Of a DNA stretch of 64,000 nt, positions 50,093 to 58,764 are shown one piece after another (the stretch's first letter is position 1; every line of letters begins with the position of its first letter). Where the stretch lies: the NCBI GenBank assembly GCA_963827515.1, contig CAWHBF010000021.1:186001-250000 (forward strand), in the 5' to 3' direction. The translations under genes were made by a program, and so were the position numbers. This DNA is from JABFSA01 sp963827515. Its GTDB lineage: Bacteria > Acidobacteriota > Vicinamibacteria > Vicinamibacterales > UBA2999. The notes beneath the pieces were generated by a model. It made no database searches, was not told where the DNA came from, and saw only the letters and a list, made by a program, of their open reading frames with translations.

Positions 50093-50992
50093 TCAGCCAT
50101 GTGCCTCGTAGTCGTTCCAGGCCCAGATCGCGTACGCCTTCGGCATGTGATCGAGAAAGAACCTGGGCGGATGGGTGAGTACCCCTTGCTGAAGGCCCTC
50201 GATCATCTCGAGCAACGTTCGAGGATCTCCGATGAGATCCGAAAAGAAGTGAGCAAGGTTCGGCCCACCGGCGGACACCCGGCCCGCTGGATCGATGAAA
50301 CGCCTTGGGGCTACGTGACGAAAATGCCAGGGCACCAATACGGGCGGAGGGACATGGGTCACGACGTCATGGTTGTTGACGAACCGAACGGAACGGCCGA
50401 CGAACCGCTCCGTGAAGGCTGCCGCGAACACCTGGTCGCCGATGCGCGGCGATCCAAAGGTACACACGCCGCGCGTCGCGGCGTACAGGTCCGCAGCTAG
50501 TGTGGCCAACGCGGCGCCAAGACTGTGGCCGCAGAACCACAGGGTCCGTCCAGCCGCCAGACGGTTGATCACCGGTGTGAGTTTCGGCTCGATCTCCCGT
50601 ACGGCATGAGCGAAGCCCGCGTGCACGTGCGCTCCCAGCCACGGAATCTGGGCGAACCTGGAATCGGTCAGGATGTCGCTCCACTGATCCCCCTCTGTCC
50701 CGCGAAAGGCCACGGCGAGCCAATTCGACTGCCAGACGACGTAGCACTCTGTGCCTCCTTCCTTGACGAACTCCGCCTCGAGTCCCGCGGCATTGAAGCC
50801 ACGAAGCGCTGCGTCCGGATCCCAGTAGGAGAAGAGCGCAGCTTCGGCGAGCCACCAGATGTTCACGCGGGGAAACAACGCGGGGTCCGGTTGAAACGGG
50901 TGGGCCGCGGCGCCCTCGAAGTGCACGTACGACGTGTCCTGCTCCGGGCGCAAGACAAACCGCCCGTCGTAGATTGGTGGCTTTTTTGGCAT
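50093..50992 (-). CDS. Class 3 lipase (alpha/beta hydrolase)
   Basis: 299 residues. Lipase_3 core: AVAFRGTE (oxyanion region, about 94-101), nucleophile Ser157 in CGHSLGAALATLAADLY, acid Asp209 in NNHDVVTHVPP and probable catalytic His226 in HFRHVAP. No signal peptide, so the enzyme would act in the cytosol or at the inner leaflet unless exported otherwise. The family hydrolyses acylglycerols or galacto/phospholipids. GAGGAAG precedes the ATG at 50992. It is the last gene of the leftward arm that starts at the di-heme cytochromes, next to the fatty-acid-dioxygenase-like operon, which makes release of a fatty acyl substrate an attractive role (inference). Confidence 0.9.
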   Translation of the reverse strand: MPKKPPIYDGRFVLRPEQDTSYVHFEGAAAHPFQPDPALFPRVNIWWLAEAALFSYWDPDAALRGFNAAGLEAEFVKEGGTECYVVWQSNWLAVAFRGTEGDQWSDILTDSRFAQIPWLGAHVHAGFAHAVREIEPKLTPVINRLAAGRTLWFCGHSLGAALATLAADLYAATRGVCTFGSPRIGDQVFAAAFTERFVGRSVRFVNNHDVVTHVPPPVLVPWHFRHVAPRRFIDPAGRVSAGGPNLAHFFSDLIGDPRTLLEMIEGLQQGVLTHPPRFFLDHMPKAYAIWAWNDYEAHG

Positions 50993-51013
50993 GAAGCTTC
51001 CTCGGCCCGCGGT

Positions 51014-51793
51014 CTACGCTCTGCCCAGTTCGTGCAGCAGCGTGAGCCAGTTCGATTCCTGTTCCAGGCGACGGCACGTGGCGATCAAGGCGGGCCTCCG
51101 CGAGGGGGCGAGCAGCAGCCTCGCCATCACTGAGGCGCGTGACGACACGCGCGCTGCGGCAAGACCGCGCTCCACCGGTCCCCGAGCATCCGCCAGCGCA
51201 CATGCGGACTCCCAGGCACTGTCGCGCGCGGTCTCGAGCGACATACGGCTGAGGAGCTCGTCGAGGTCGCCCGCCGCTTCGTCCATCGTCGCGATGCCGG
51301 GCGCGTACAGCGACGCAAGTCGCTGCGTCGCGCGCTGGGTCACGCCGGTCAGGACCTGATTCACTGCATTGTGGTCGTGCCGGCGACGGTCGCGATCGGG
51401 ACTGAGTGATACGCGGTCAAGTGCGAACGCCAAATCGTTGTTGACATGTGCATTGACGCCAAGGAGCACGTCCTGCAAGACCAGGTTATTACCGGCGGCG
51501 GCGGTGTCGAAGCAGCGCCGCCACGCCCTGGGTACCGCGGTCGTTCGGCCGGCGTCGTAGGCCTCCAAAGCCTCACGATAGAGATTCGCGAAGGCAACCG
51601 CGTAGCGCTCCACCCAGACCTCGTCCGCGAATGCGCGACTCGCCAGACGGTCACGCATTTCCGCTGACACGACACCGTACAGGGTCAGAAAAATGCTGCG
51701 CCGATCCTGCCGCGCTCGAAACTGCTGCTCCAGCGATGAGAACCCGGCAACGACATCATCGAGCGTCTGATAGATCGCTATGACGACCTCCAA
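51014..51793 (-). CDS. DUF5995 family protein
   Basis: 259 residues, entirely helical. Recognisable DUF5995 blocks: FLTLYGVVSAEMRDRL, WVERYAVAFANLYREAL, NLVLQDVLLGVNAHVNNDLAFAL and DHNAVNQVLTGVTQ, with clustered His/Asp/Asn (NAHVNNDL, RRHDHNAVN) that could bind metal or polar ligands. The family has no known function. The frame opens at a TTG (51793); an ATA codon a few positions on follows a GGAGG, so the true start is uncertain. It lies 21 bases upstream of the lipase stop-to-start junction on the same strand, in the leftward arm of the oxylipin-like cluster. Confidence 0.8.
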   Translation of the reverse strand: MEVVIAIYQTLDDVVAGFSSLEQQFRARQDRRSIFLTLYGVVSAEMRDRLASRAFADEVWVERYAVAFANLYREALEAYDAGRTTAVPRAWRRCFDTAAAGNNLVLQDVLLGVNAHVNNDLAFALDRVSLSPDRDRRRHDHNAVNQVLTGVTQRATQRLASLYAPGIATMDEAAGDLDELLSRMSLETARDSAWESACALADARGPVERGLAAARVSSRASVMARLLLAPSRRPALIATCRRLEQESNWLTLLHELGRA

Positions 51794-51867
51794 CGGACGC
51801 GGTCGTCGATGACCGCACGTTTGCGTGCACGCTCGCGGGCGAGACCCCGCGAAGCAGGGCTACGTAC

Positions 51868-51926
51868 GTAGGGCGGGTCCGCGGCTTGCCGGCCGTAGCC
51901 TTGGCGAAGGCTGGAGCGAACCCGCC
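51868..51926. repeat. REP-like element with GTAG foot and internal hairpin
   Basis: GTAG at 51868-51871, outer stem GGCGGGT (51872-51878) / ACCCGCC (51920-51926) and an inner hairpin AGCCTT-GGCG-AAGGCT (51897-51912), giving a three-arm fold. In one frame it encodes the FAKATAGKP-type peptide, a typical artefact of such repeats. It sits between the DUF5995 gene start and the small membrane-protein stop. Confidence 0.65.
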
Positions 51927-51949
51927 GTCGGCGACCTCCAGATCACGCA

Positions 51950-52337
51950 TCACGAAGTCGTGGCCGACTGCTTCACGACCGGCAGATACGTGAAGAGAAG
52001 TGCCAGTCCAGAGAGTCCATCGTAGATGCCCATCGGCACGAACCCGTCACCCTGACTGAAGAAGAACAGCGCGAACGAGAGGCGAATGACGATTCCGCAC
52101 CAGTTCGGCCACCGGTTCACAACGTGGATTCCAATAGCCCGGCATGTACAGGGCGTTGATGGCGAGTAGTTGCCATCCCCAGTGGCGCGGCCATGTATCC
52201 GGAAACGCTTCCGGCTGACCAAGAGGCGTCGTGAACGCGTCGGGCCAGAGCATGATGAACACCCCAGCCGCCAGGTTCAACACGATGCTGGTCATCAACA
52301 CCATGCGGTAGAGCTTCACTGACTTGGTCTGATCCAC
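51950..52337 (-). CDS. Small integral membrane protein, with one frameshift
   Basis: About 128 residues after correction. The N-terminal half (KLYRMVLMTSIVLNLAAGVFIMLWP, then GWQLLAINALYMPGYW) and the C-terminal half (WCGIVIRLSFALFFFSQGDG, then LSGLALLFTYLPVV) are in different frames. An extra base at 52126-52132 (GGATTCC for GGATCC) explains this. The product would have four membrane spans. No family is recognised with certainty; the layout resembles small DoxX/DUF-type inner-membrane proteins. It starts 9 bases after the stop of the upstream di-heme cytochrome gene, so it is co-transcribed with the cytochromes. Confidence 0.7.
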
Positions 52338-52346
52338 AGCGTCCTC

Positions 52347-53814
52347 CTACAGCGTCTTGAGGTACTCGAGCAGCGCGCGCTTGCTCTCGGCGGGGAGCGC
52401 GGTGCCATAGTCGTGTCCGACGTTGGCGTTACCCGGCTGGCTTGTGTCGTGCAGCGTCCCTGTCCGTCGGGCTTCGGGGCCGTCGGAGAGAAATCCGACG
52501 TTGACCGGATCGTAGACGTCGTATCCACGCCAGAATCGAGCCGGCCGGTTCGTCGGGACTTCAAGCAGGTCCTTCAGCGATGCGACCGACCCGTTGTGAA
52601 GATACGGAGCGCGAATCCACACACCATCAAGTGGGACCGATACATAGCGCTCGCCCGCCCCGAAACTCGTCGCTTTCCATGCGCGCCTCCCGGCAAAGGC
52701 GTCGTACGCCTTCGAGGCGTCGGTCGTCCACGACCTCAAGCGATGACGATCGGTGTCACCTGCGTCGGCGGACGACCCTGAGGTCGAAGCCCCCTCTCGG
52801 CGAATGACATTGGGCGCACTCGACTGCGAAGACAGTCTGGCCCGCGGCCGCCAACTCGCGATCGACTGGAAACGGGTACGGGGGCGGCTTGAGATCTGTG
52901 ATGTAGCGCTCAACGCGACGAAGGCTGGACATCCCTTGGACGTCGGTGCGTTCCCACTTGGCGATGTCGGCGTCGAGCCAGGGTCTGCTCGCGCCCGCGC
53001 TCAGCGCCGACGTCACGACGGCGTCTCGAATCGACGCATGCAGCCCGTTCCAGAAGAGCCCCTGCGGCTCGCGCCGCGCCATGCTCCACAACGGCATCAT
53101 GTCCGCACTGCCAATGGCATCGTCGATCGGCCGTCCGACTCGCTGGAACCGGATCGGACCGAAGACATCCGCCCGACCGTGGCCCCAGTCTGGCCGTCGA
53201 TCCATCCAACCGCCCTGCTCCTTGAGACGAAGCAGCCGCTGGCGCGTCCCGGGAATCACCACGAAGCGATACAGCAGCCGGTCGAGCGCAGAGAGGCGAT
53301 AGTTACGAGCGATCTCGCCAAGGATATTCCCGGCGGTAAACCTCGGATCCGCCGCCGCTGCGATCAGGAAGCGACTGTACCGCTGGGCGGCCATCTGATG
53401 GGCCGGAGCTCCGGGCACGATCGTCGGCAGATCCCCGGGCTGGGCTCTGACGCTACCGGTGTGGCAGAACGCACAGTTCACGGCGACGCGGGGGTAACCA
53501 ATTGTCACCGTTGACAAGCCGACGGGCAGATCACGGCCGTCCTTCGATAGCAGGCCGAGGGTCGTGTAACCGCCGGGACCTGGCAACAAGTCAGGGAAGA
53601 TCCTCGGCAGGACGAGCCAAATCCAGTAAGGGATACCTTCGTTCGACTCCGCGCCGACAGACCCGTAGAGGAAGTGCTCCTCATCGGATTCGAAGTACGG
53701 CGCCGGCCTCTCGCGAAACAGCCTGTCGTAGACAGTGAACGTCGCGATGACGCCAAGCACGGCGACAACAGTCACCAACCAACGTTTGCGGAGTGCCGCG
53801 ACCCGGGTACGCAT
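52347..53814 (-). CDS. Membrane-anchored di-heme cytochrome c (peroxidase-like), copy 2, with frameshifts
   Basis: An N-terminal membrane anchor (WLVTVVAVLGVIATFTVYDRLF), then two heme c motifs: CAFCH (about residue 115) and CAQCH (about residue 334). The C-terminal block is GVWIRAPYLHNGSVASLKDLLE...GYDVYDPVNVGFLSDG and ends LLEYLKTL. These match the upstream gene motif for motif, so the two are tandem paralogues. Just after CAQCH the frame breaks twice (about 52770-52800) before DTDRHRLRSW resumes; one inserted and one lost base are likely. The start overlaps the upstream stop by one base (TGATG). It is probably a periplasmic electron carrier or peroxidase. About 488 residues after correction. 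Confidence 0.82.
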
Positions 53815-55310
53815 CAAAACGTCTTGAGATACTCGACGACGGCCTGCTTGTCCTCGTCGGGGAGTGAAACGCCGTACAAATGACCCGCATTGCTGTTACC
53901 CGGGACCGACGTGTCATACCGGAAATAGCGACGCCCGCCCTCTTCCGCGACATCGGAAACGAAGCCAGCCCGCACGCGGTCGTACACGTCATAGCCCCTG
54001 AAGAAGGTCAGGGGTCGTCGCTCCGGTGGCTCCAACAAATCCCGCAGCGTCGGCACCGACCCATTGTGCAGGTAGGGGGCACGGGCCCAGATGCCGTCGA
54101 GTGGATGGTTCGCGTACCCGTCGGTCTTCCGGAACCGGCGGAAGCGGTACGGGGATTCCGGGAACAGGCCGTATTGATTCGCCGCAAACGCCGCAGTGTA
54201 CGAATCCAGCCGGTGACGGTCGGTGCCGATGTCGCTCGCTCTGACGACCTGCCCGATACGGCTGCCAGCCTTGATTCCGTCTCGAAAACGGTGGTCGCCG
54301 TGGCACTCGAGGCACGTCTGCTGATAGATCGCCGCTCCTCGTACGACGAGTGACTGGTCCACGGCATACGGATACGGCGGGGGCGGCAGTGTCCAGATCC
54401 AGTCGCGCACGCGCTTCAAGCCTGCGTGGTCAACCGTCGCCGGTGTGATCCCTGCGCCGATTCCCGCGCTCAAATTGCGCTCGTCAACCGAGTCGTTGTC
54501 ACCGTCCCAGTGAAGTTGCATGCCTTCGCGAGGCTCCTGGTTCCAGAGTGATGGAAAATCCGACGCCCCGATGAGTTCGGACGGGGGCAGGCGGTCGAGC
54601 GCCCAGTTGAATTGAATCGCTTTATACGGATTGAACGTGTCGACACGCCCACGTCCCCAGCGGGGCACCGCGTCATCCAGGAGCGGCGAGATCCGATTGC
54701 GAAGGTCCAGAGTCTGGAGCTTCAGGCGATCGATGAAACCCGCGCGCAGCAGCAGGCGTTCGAATGTTGACGGTCCCCCGGTATCCGGCAACCGCCCGCG
54801 GACGGTCTCGGCGGTCATGCGGTTGTCGAGCGAACATTCCAGCACGAACTCGACGAAGGACTGCAGGTCCAACTGGTGAGCGGGCATGCCGAGGACGATC
54901 CGAGGCGGCGACTGCGGCGTATCGCGCACGGTGCCGGTATGGCACCCAGCGCAATTCAAGCCAACGTGGTCGATACCCATGCGGCGGCGACGCGACACCC
55001 CAATCGGCAGATCGCGGCCCTCCTCATAGACGAAGCCAAGCGACGCATATCCGCCCGGCAGTCTGTCAGGGCAGATCGAGGGAAGCGCGGCAAACTCGGC
55101 AAGCGGCGGGAGCGCGCCGCCGACAGGACGCAACAGCGACACGCCAGGCTCGCTGCCGATTGACCCGTACTTGAAATGTTCGACGACATCGGCGTACAGC
55201 ACCGGCTGGTCCGAGCGCAACGTCGCGCCCAGCCACAGGAGGCCAAAAAGACCGATCGCGAACGCAACGGTCAGAGTCCGCCGCAACGGACGCGTTGGGC
55301 TGGTCGTCAT
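53814..55310 (-). CDS. Membrane-anchored di-heme cytochrome c (peroxidase-like), copy 1
   Basis: 498 residues, intact. Anchor TVAFAIGLFGLLWLGATL (about 14-31), heme motifs CAGCH (Cys120-His124) and CLECH (Cys333-His337), and the block DGIWARAPYLHNGSVPTLRDLL...FFRGYDVYDRVRAGFVSD, with the Met/His-rich end TSVPGNSNAGHLYGVSLPDEDK. The anchor, spacing and C-terminal motif resemble di-heme peroxidase/oxidoreductase relatives of the cytochrome c peroxidase group rather than classical MauG/CcpA. First gene of the leftward arm, divergent from the dioxygenase-like gene with 352 bases between; a redox link between the arms is plausible. Catalytic activity is not established by the sequence. Confidence 0.85.
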   Translation of the reverse strand: MTTSPTRPLRRTLTVAFAIGLFGLLWLGATLRSDQPVLYADVVEHFKYGSIGSEPGVSLLRPVGGALPPLAEFAALPSICPDRLPGGYASLGFVYEEGRDLPIGVSRRRRMGIDHVGLNCAGCHTGTVRDTPQSPPRIVLGMPAHQLDLQSFVEFVLECSLDNRMTAETVRGRLPDTGGPSTFERLLLRAGFIDRLKLQTLDLRNRISPLLDDAVPRWGRGRVDTFNPYKAIQFNWALDRLPPSELIGASDFPSLWNQEPREGMQLHWDGDNDSVDERNLSAGIGAGITPATVDHAGLKRVRDWIWTLPPPPYPYAVDQSLVVRGAAIYQQTCLECHGDHRFRDGIKAGSRIGQVVRASDIGTDRHRLDSYTAAFAANQYGLFPESPYRFRRFRKTDGYANHPLDGIWARAPYLHNGSVPTLRDLLEPPERRPLTFFRGYDVYDRVRAGFVSDVAEEGGRRYFRYDTSVPGNSNAGHLYGVSLPDEDKQAVVEYLKTF

Positions 55311-55662
55311 GAGCCTGCGTGAACCTCAACTCGGGGGGACGGGGTGGCGCCATTCAACCACAGCCATTGAGTGTGAACAAGCGTCGCCTGGGCTCGACGG
55401 CACTTCTGTGGGCAACTCGTGTCAACGCGCCCGACCTTGGGACCGTTGTTCGCAATCGTCGATGCCGAGCGCTTCACCACAGCACACCCGGTCCCCTCGG
55501 GCGAGAATATTTCGGCGAACACCGTGCAAAGAGTGTTGACAGGCGTGTGGCGCGGGGATAGGTTGTGCATCACGGCAGCTCCCCCCTCCGCCGTGTTTTC
55601 GCATTGCGATTCGACTATACGTGCGTCTGTGGATGTGTATCCGCCCGAGCAGGAGTACGCCC
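55311..55662. other. Divergent intergenic region of the oxylipin-like cluster
   Basis: 352 bases between the two arms. It contains the rightward promoter candidate at 55536-55564. Otherwise I see only short GC-rich inverted words and no convincing gene. Confidence 0.5.
55536..55564 (+). promoter_or_regulatory. Candidate sigma-70 promoter of the dioxygenase-like operon
   Basis: Perfect -35 TTGACA at 55536-55541, a 17-base spacer and -10-like TAGGTT at 55559-55564. The mRNA would have a leader of about 90 bases before ATG 55663, which has AGGAG as ribosome-binding site. Confidence 0.45.
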
Positions 55663-57402
55663 ATGTCCAAAGTCTCCGACAAAGAATGGTACGAGCTGCC
55701 GTTTCCGGCGGCGGCCCCAAAGCTGATCGAGATTCGTAACGAGTTGCGCAGCAAGAATCTGCACGACACGGAGGAGCCTCCACTGGAGGCCGGCGCAGCG
55801 TCCGCCGCGCCTGAAGCGCACACCATTCGCACAAACGATGGAATCTACAACGACCTGGGGTGCCCTCGAATGGGCAGCGCCGGCGTCCGCTTCGGCCGCA
55901 ACGTGCCGCTCTCGGAAACGGTGCCCGACACAGCAAACCTGCTGAACCCCAACCCCCGGACGGTGAGCCTCGAGCTCATGACGCGCAGGACGTTCCAGCC
56001 CGCCGAGATCGTCAACGTGCTCGCCGCCGCATGGATCCAGTTTCAAGTGCACGACTGGTTCATGCACAAGAAGGGCATCTGGAGCCACACGCACGATATC
56101 CCTCTCGCCGACGGTGATCCGTGGCACGAGCGCCCCATGCGCGTCCCGGTCACACCCGCGGATTTTCCGAAGGTCCCGAACTCGACACGCCCGCCGGCCT
56201 ACTCGAACCAGAACACGCACTGGTGGGACGGATCGCAGGTGTACGGCTCCACCACTGCCGAGCAGGCCGCGTTGCGCCTCGGCCGCGACGGCAAGGTCAT
56301 GGTCGGAGACGACGGCCGTCTCGGTGTGGATCCGGCCACCGGCCTCGAGATCACCGGCTTCACAGAGAACGCATGGATCGGACTGAGCCTTCTGCACGGC
56401 ATCTTCGCGATGGAACACAACGCGATCTGCGCCATGCTCAAGCGCCACAACCCTTCATGGGACGACGAACGCCTGTTCCAGCAGGGCCGGCTCGTCAATG
56501 CTGCTCTGCTGGCGAAGATCCACACGGTGGAGTGGACCCCGGCGATCCTGCCCAATCCGGTCACGGCAGCCGCGCTGCGCACCAACTGGCGAGGCCTGCT
56601 CGGCGATCTGCAGAAAGTCCTCACACACCTCAATGACAGCGAGCTTCTCGGGGGCATTCCGGGGTCGCCCACCGATCACCACACGGCGCCGTACTCCTTG
56701 ACGGAGGAGTTCGTGTCCGTATACCGGATGCATGAGCTGATTCCGGACGACTACGCCATCCGCTCCGTCTCGACAGGACAGATGCTTGGCCAGTTCACGC
56801 TGCCGCAGTGCTCGGGTCGCGAAGGCCGCAAGGTCGTCGAGCGATTCGACTGCGCGGACCTGTTCTATTCGCTGGGGATCGCCCACCCCGGTGCAATACG
56901 ACTGCACAACTTCCCGACGCACCTGCAGAACCTGACACAACCCAACGGGGAACGGTTCGATCTGGCGACCATCGATATCCTGCGCGACCGCGAGCGTGGC
57001 GTGCCCCGGTACAACCAGTTCCGCCGCCTGTTCCACAAGGCTCCATTCACCTCGTTCGAGCAGATCACGGATAACCCGACGTGGGCCGAAGAGATCCGGC
57101 GTGTCTACAACAACGACCTGGAGAAGGTCGATCTGCATGTCGGGCTCGTCTCCGAACCGCTGGCCCCGGGCTTCGGCTTCAGCGACACAGCCTTCCGCGT
57201 GTTCATTCTCATGGCATCTCGCCGGCTCAAGAGCGACCGATTCCTCTCGAAGGACTATCGGAAGGAGATCTACACGAGGGAGGGCATCGACTGGGTCGAG
57301 AACACGTCGATGATTGACATCCTCGCGCGCCACTTTCCAAAGCTCGCGCCGGCGATGAAAGACATCGAGAGCGCGTTCCACCCCTGGCGCCGAATCAGCT
57401 GA
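55663..57402 (+). CDS. Animal-heme-peroxidase superfamily enzyme, alpha-dioxygenase/cyclooxygenase-like
   Basis: 579 residues, no signal peptide. The distal heme motif is QFQVHDWFMH (His130). The proximal segment is EEFVSVYRMHELIPD, with Tyr354 and His357 in the Tyr-x-x-His spacing of plant alpha-dioxygenase and cyclooxygenase (catalytic tyrosyl radical and heme ligand). The gap of about 225 residues between distal and proximal sites also matches alpha-dioxygenase. QNTHWWDGSQVYGST is another family block. By homology it would oxygenate a fatty acid to a hydroperoxide; a plain peroxidase is the alternative. The start at 55663 is chosen for its AGGAG site nine bases upstream. It is 15 bases before the flavin reductase gene, first gene of a three-gene operon. 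Confidence 0.85.
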   Translation: MSKVSDKEWYELPFPAAAPKLIEIRNELRSKNLHDTEEPPLEAGAASAAPEAHTIRTNDGIYNDLGCPRMGSAGVRFGRNVPLSETVPDTANLLNPNPRTVSLELMTRRTFQPAEIVNVLAAAWIQFQVHDWFMHKKGIWSHTHDIPLADGDPWHERPMRVPVTPADFPKVPNSTRPPAYSNQNTHWWDGSQVYGSTTAEQAALRLGRDGKVMVGDDGRLGVDPATGLEITGFTENAWIGLSLLHGIFAMEHNAICAMLKRHNPSWDDERLFQQGRLVNAALLAKIHTVEWTPAILPNPVTAAALRTNWRGLLGDLQKVLTHLNDSELLGGIPGSPTDHHTAPYSLTEEFVSVYRMHELIPDDYAIRSVSTGQMLGQFTLPQCSGREGRKVVERFDCADLFYSLGIAHPGAIRLHNFPTHLQNLTQPNGERFDLATIDILRDRERGVPRYNQFRRLFHKAPFTSFEQITDNPTWAEEIRRVYNNDLEKVDLHVGLVSEPLAPGFGFSDTAFRVFILMASRRLKSDRFLSKDYRKEIYTREGIDWVENTSMIDILARHFPKLAPAMKDIESAFHPWRRIS

Positions 57403-57417
57403 CAGGCAGGGTAACCC

Positions 57418-58747
57418 ATGGCATTCGAACCGATCTTCCAGCCACTCGCCTTTCGCAATCTGACCGTGAAGAACCGGATCTTCCGGTCGAACGTGTCCGG
57501 ACGCTTCGACAACTACGACGGGTCGGGTAATCAGACGCGGATCAATTGGGAAACCAAGTTCGCGAAGGGGGGGGTCGGCGCGATCATCTCCTCGTTCGTG
57601 CCGGTCCATCTTCGGGGCCGTATCGTGCCCAACTACGCGATGATCGACCACGATCGGCACATCCCGTTCTGGCGGGCGGTCGGCCGCGCCGTCCACGAGC
57701 ACGACTGCAAGTTCATCCTGCAGCTCAGCCATGGCGGCCGTCAGCGCGACATCAACGGTATCGAGTACCCCACCGGCCTGTCGTCCACGTCGACGTCGGA
57801 CCCAATTCATGGGTTTCGCTGCGAGGCGATGACGAAGGCGCAAATCGCGGAGACAGTCGGCTACTTCGCCCAGGGCGCGAGACGCGCCCGAGAGGCGGGT
57901 CTCGACGGCGTCGAACTGCACGGCGCCAACGGATACCTCATCACGCAGTTTCTCAGTTCGGCCATCAACGACCGGAAAGACGAGTACCGGCGGCCCGATC
58001 GAGAACCGCGCCCGCTTCGTCCTCGAGGTCGTCCGTGCCATCCGCGCGACGGTCGGGCGCGACTTCCACCTCCAGATGAAGATCAGCGCCCAGGACTTCG
58101 ACGACGCGCTCGCGTTTCTGGGCATGGGGCCGTCGGGGAACACGCTGGCCGAGTCGGTGCAGGTGGCCCAGTGGCTCGTCGACGCAGGCGTGGACGCGCT
58201 ACATGTCTCAACGGGAAGTTTCTTCCCTCACCCTCGGAATCCGGCCGGGGTGGACCTGCCGGTGGAAGATCTGGCGAAGAGCTATGACACGATGGTGTCG
58301 AGCGGCGAGCGCACGTTCGCCAACTTTCTGCTCTTCCACGGCGCATCCGGTGTACTCGCCCGCAACGCCTGGAACCGGGCCGCCGGTCCGGCCGATGAGA
58401 TCGAAGGCAAGAACCTTCCCGATTCCCGTGCGATCAAGGCAGCTGTGTCGGTACCGGTGATCTGCACGGGCGGTTTCCAGACGGCGTCGGTCATCGCGAA
58501 GGCCATCACCGCGGGCGACTGCGACGCGGTGAGCATCGCGAGACCCCTCATCGCCAACAACGATCTGGTGCAGGTCTTCCAACGCGGCCAGGATCGAGCG
58601 GACAAACCCTGCACCTACTGCAACCGTTGCCTCGTCAATGTCGTCGAGAATCCACTGGGGTGTTACGACGAGACCCGTTTCACCTCGCGCGAAGCGATGG
58701 TGGAGCAGATCATGTCGGTCTACAGCCCTCCACCCTTCGTGGCATAG
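57418..58747 (+). CDS. Old Yellow Enzyme-like NADH:flavin oxidoreductase with C-terminal Fe-S cysteines, one frameshift
   Basis: About 442 residues after correction, a TIM barrel binding FMN. FMN and substrate motifs: PLAFRNLTVKNRIFRSN, FILQLSHGGRQ, and GVELHGANGYLITQFLS with the His168/Asn171 pair used by Old Yellow Enzyme to hold the enone oxygen. The C-terminus carries CTYCNRCL...GCY, the 4Fe-4S cysteine pattern of 2,4-dienoyl-CoA-reductase-type members, but the usual C-terminal FAD/NADPH domain is absent. The frame break is at 57983-57988: AGTACC for AGTAC (expected DEYGGPIENR). By family it would reduce alpha,beta-unsaturated carbonyl or dienoyl compounds; within this operon, an oxygenated fatty-acid product is a plausible substrate (inference). 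Confidence 0.85.
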
Positions 58748-58764
58748 CGGAAACGGAGCACGAC

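Noticed and set aside
51800..51949. Short protein containing FAKATAGKP
   Set aside because: The peptide is the translation of the GTAG-type palindromic element, not a gene.
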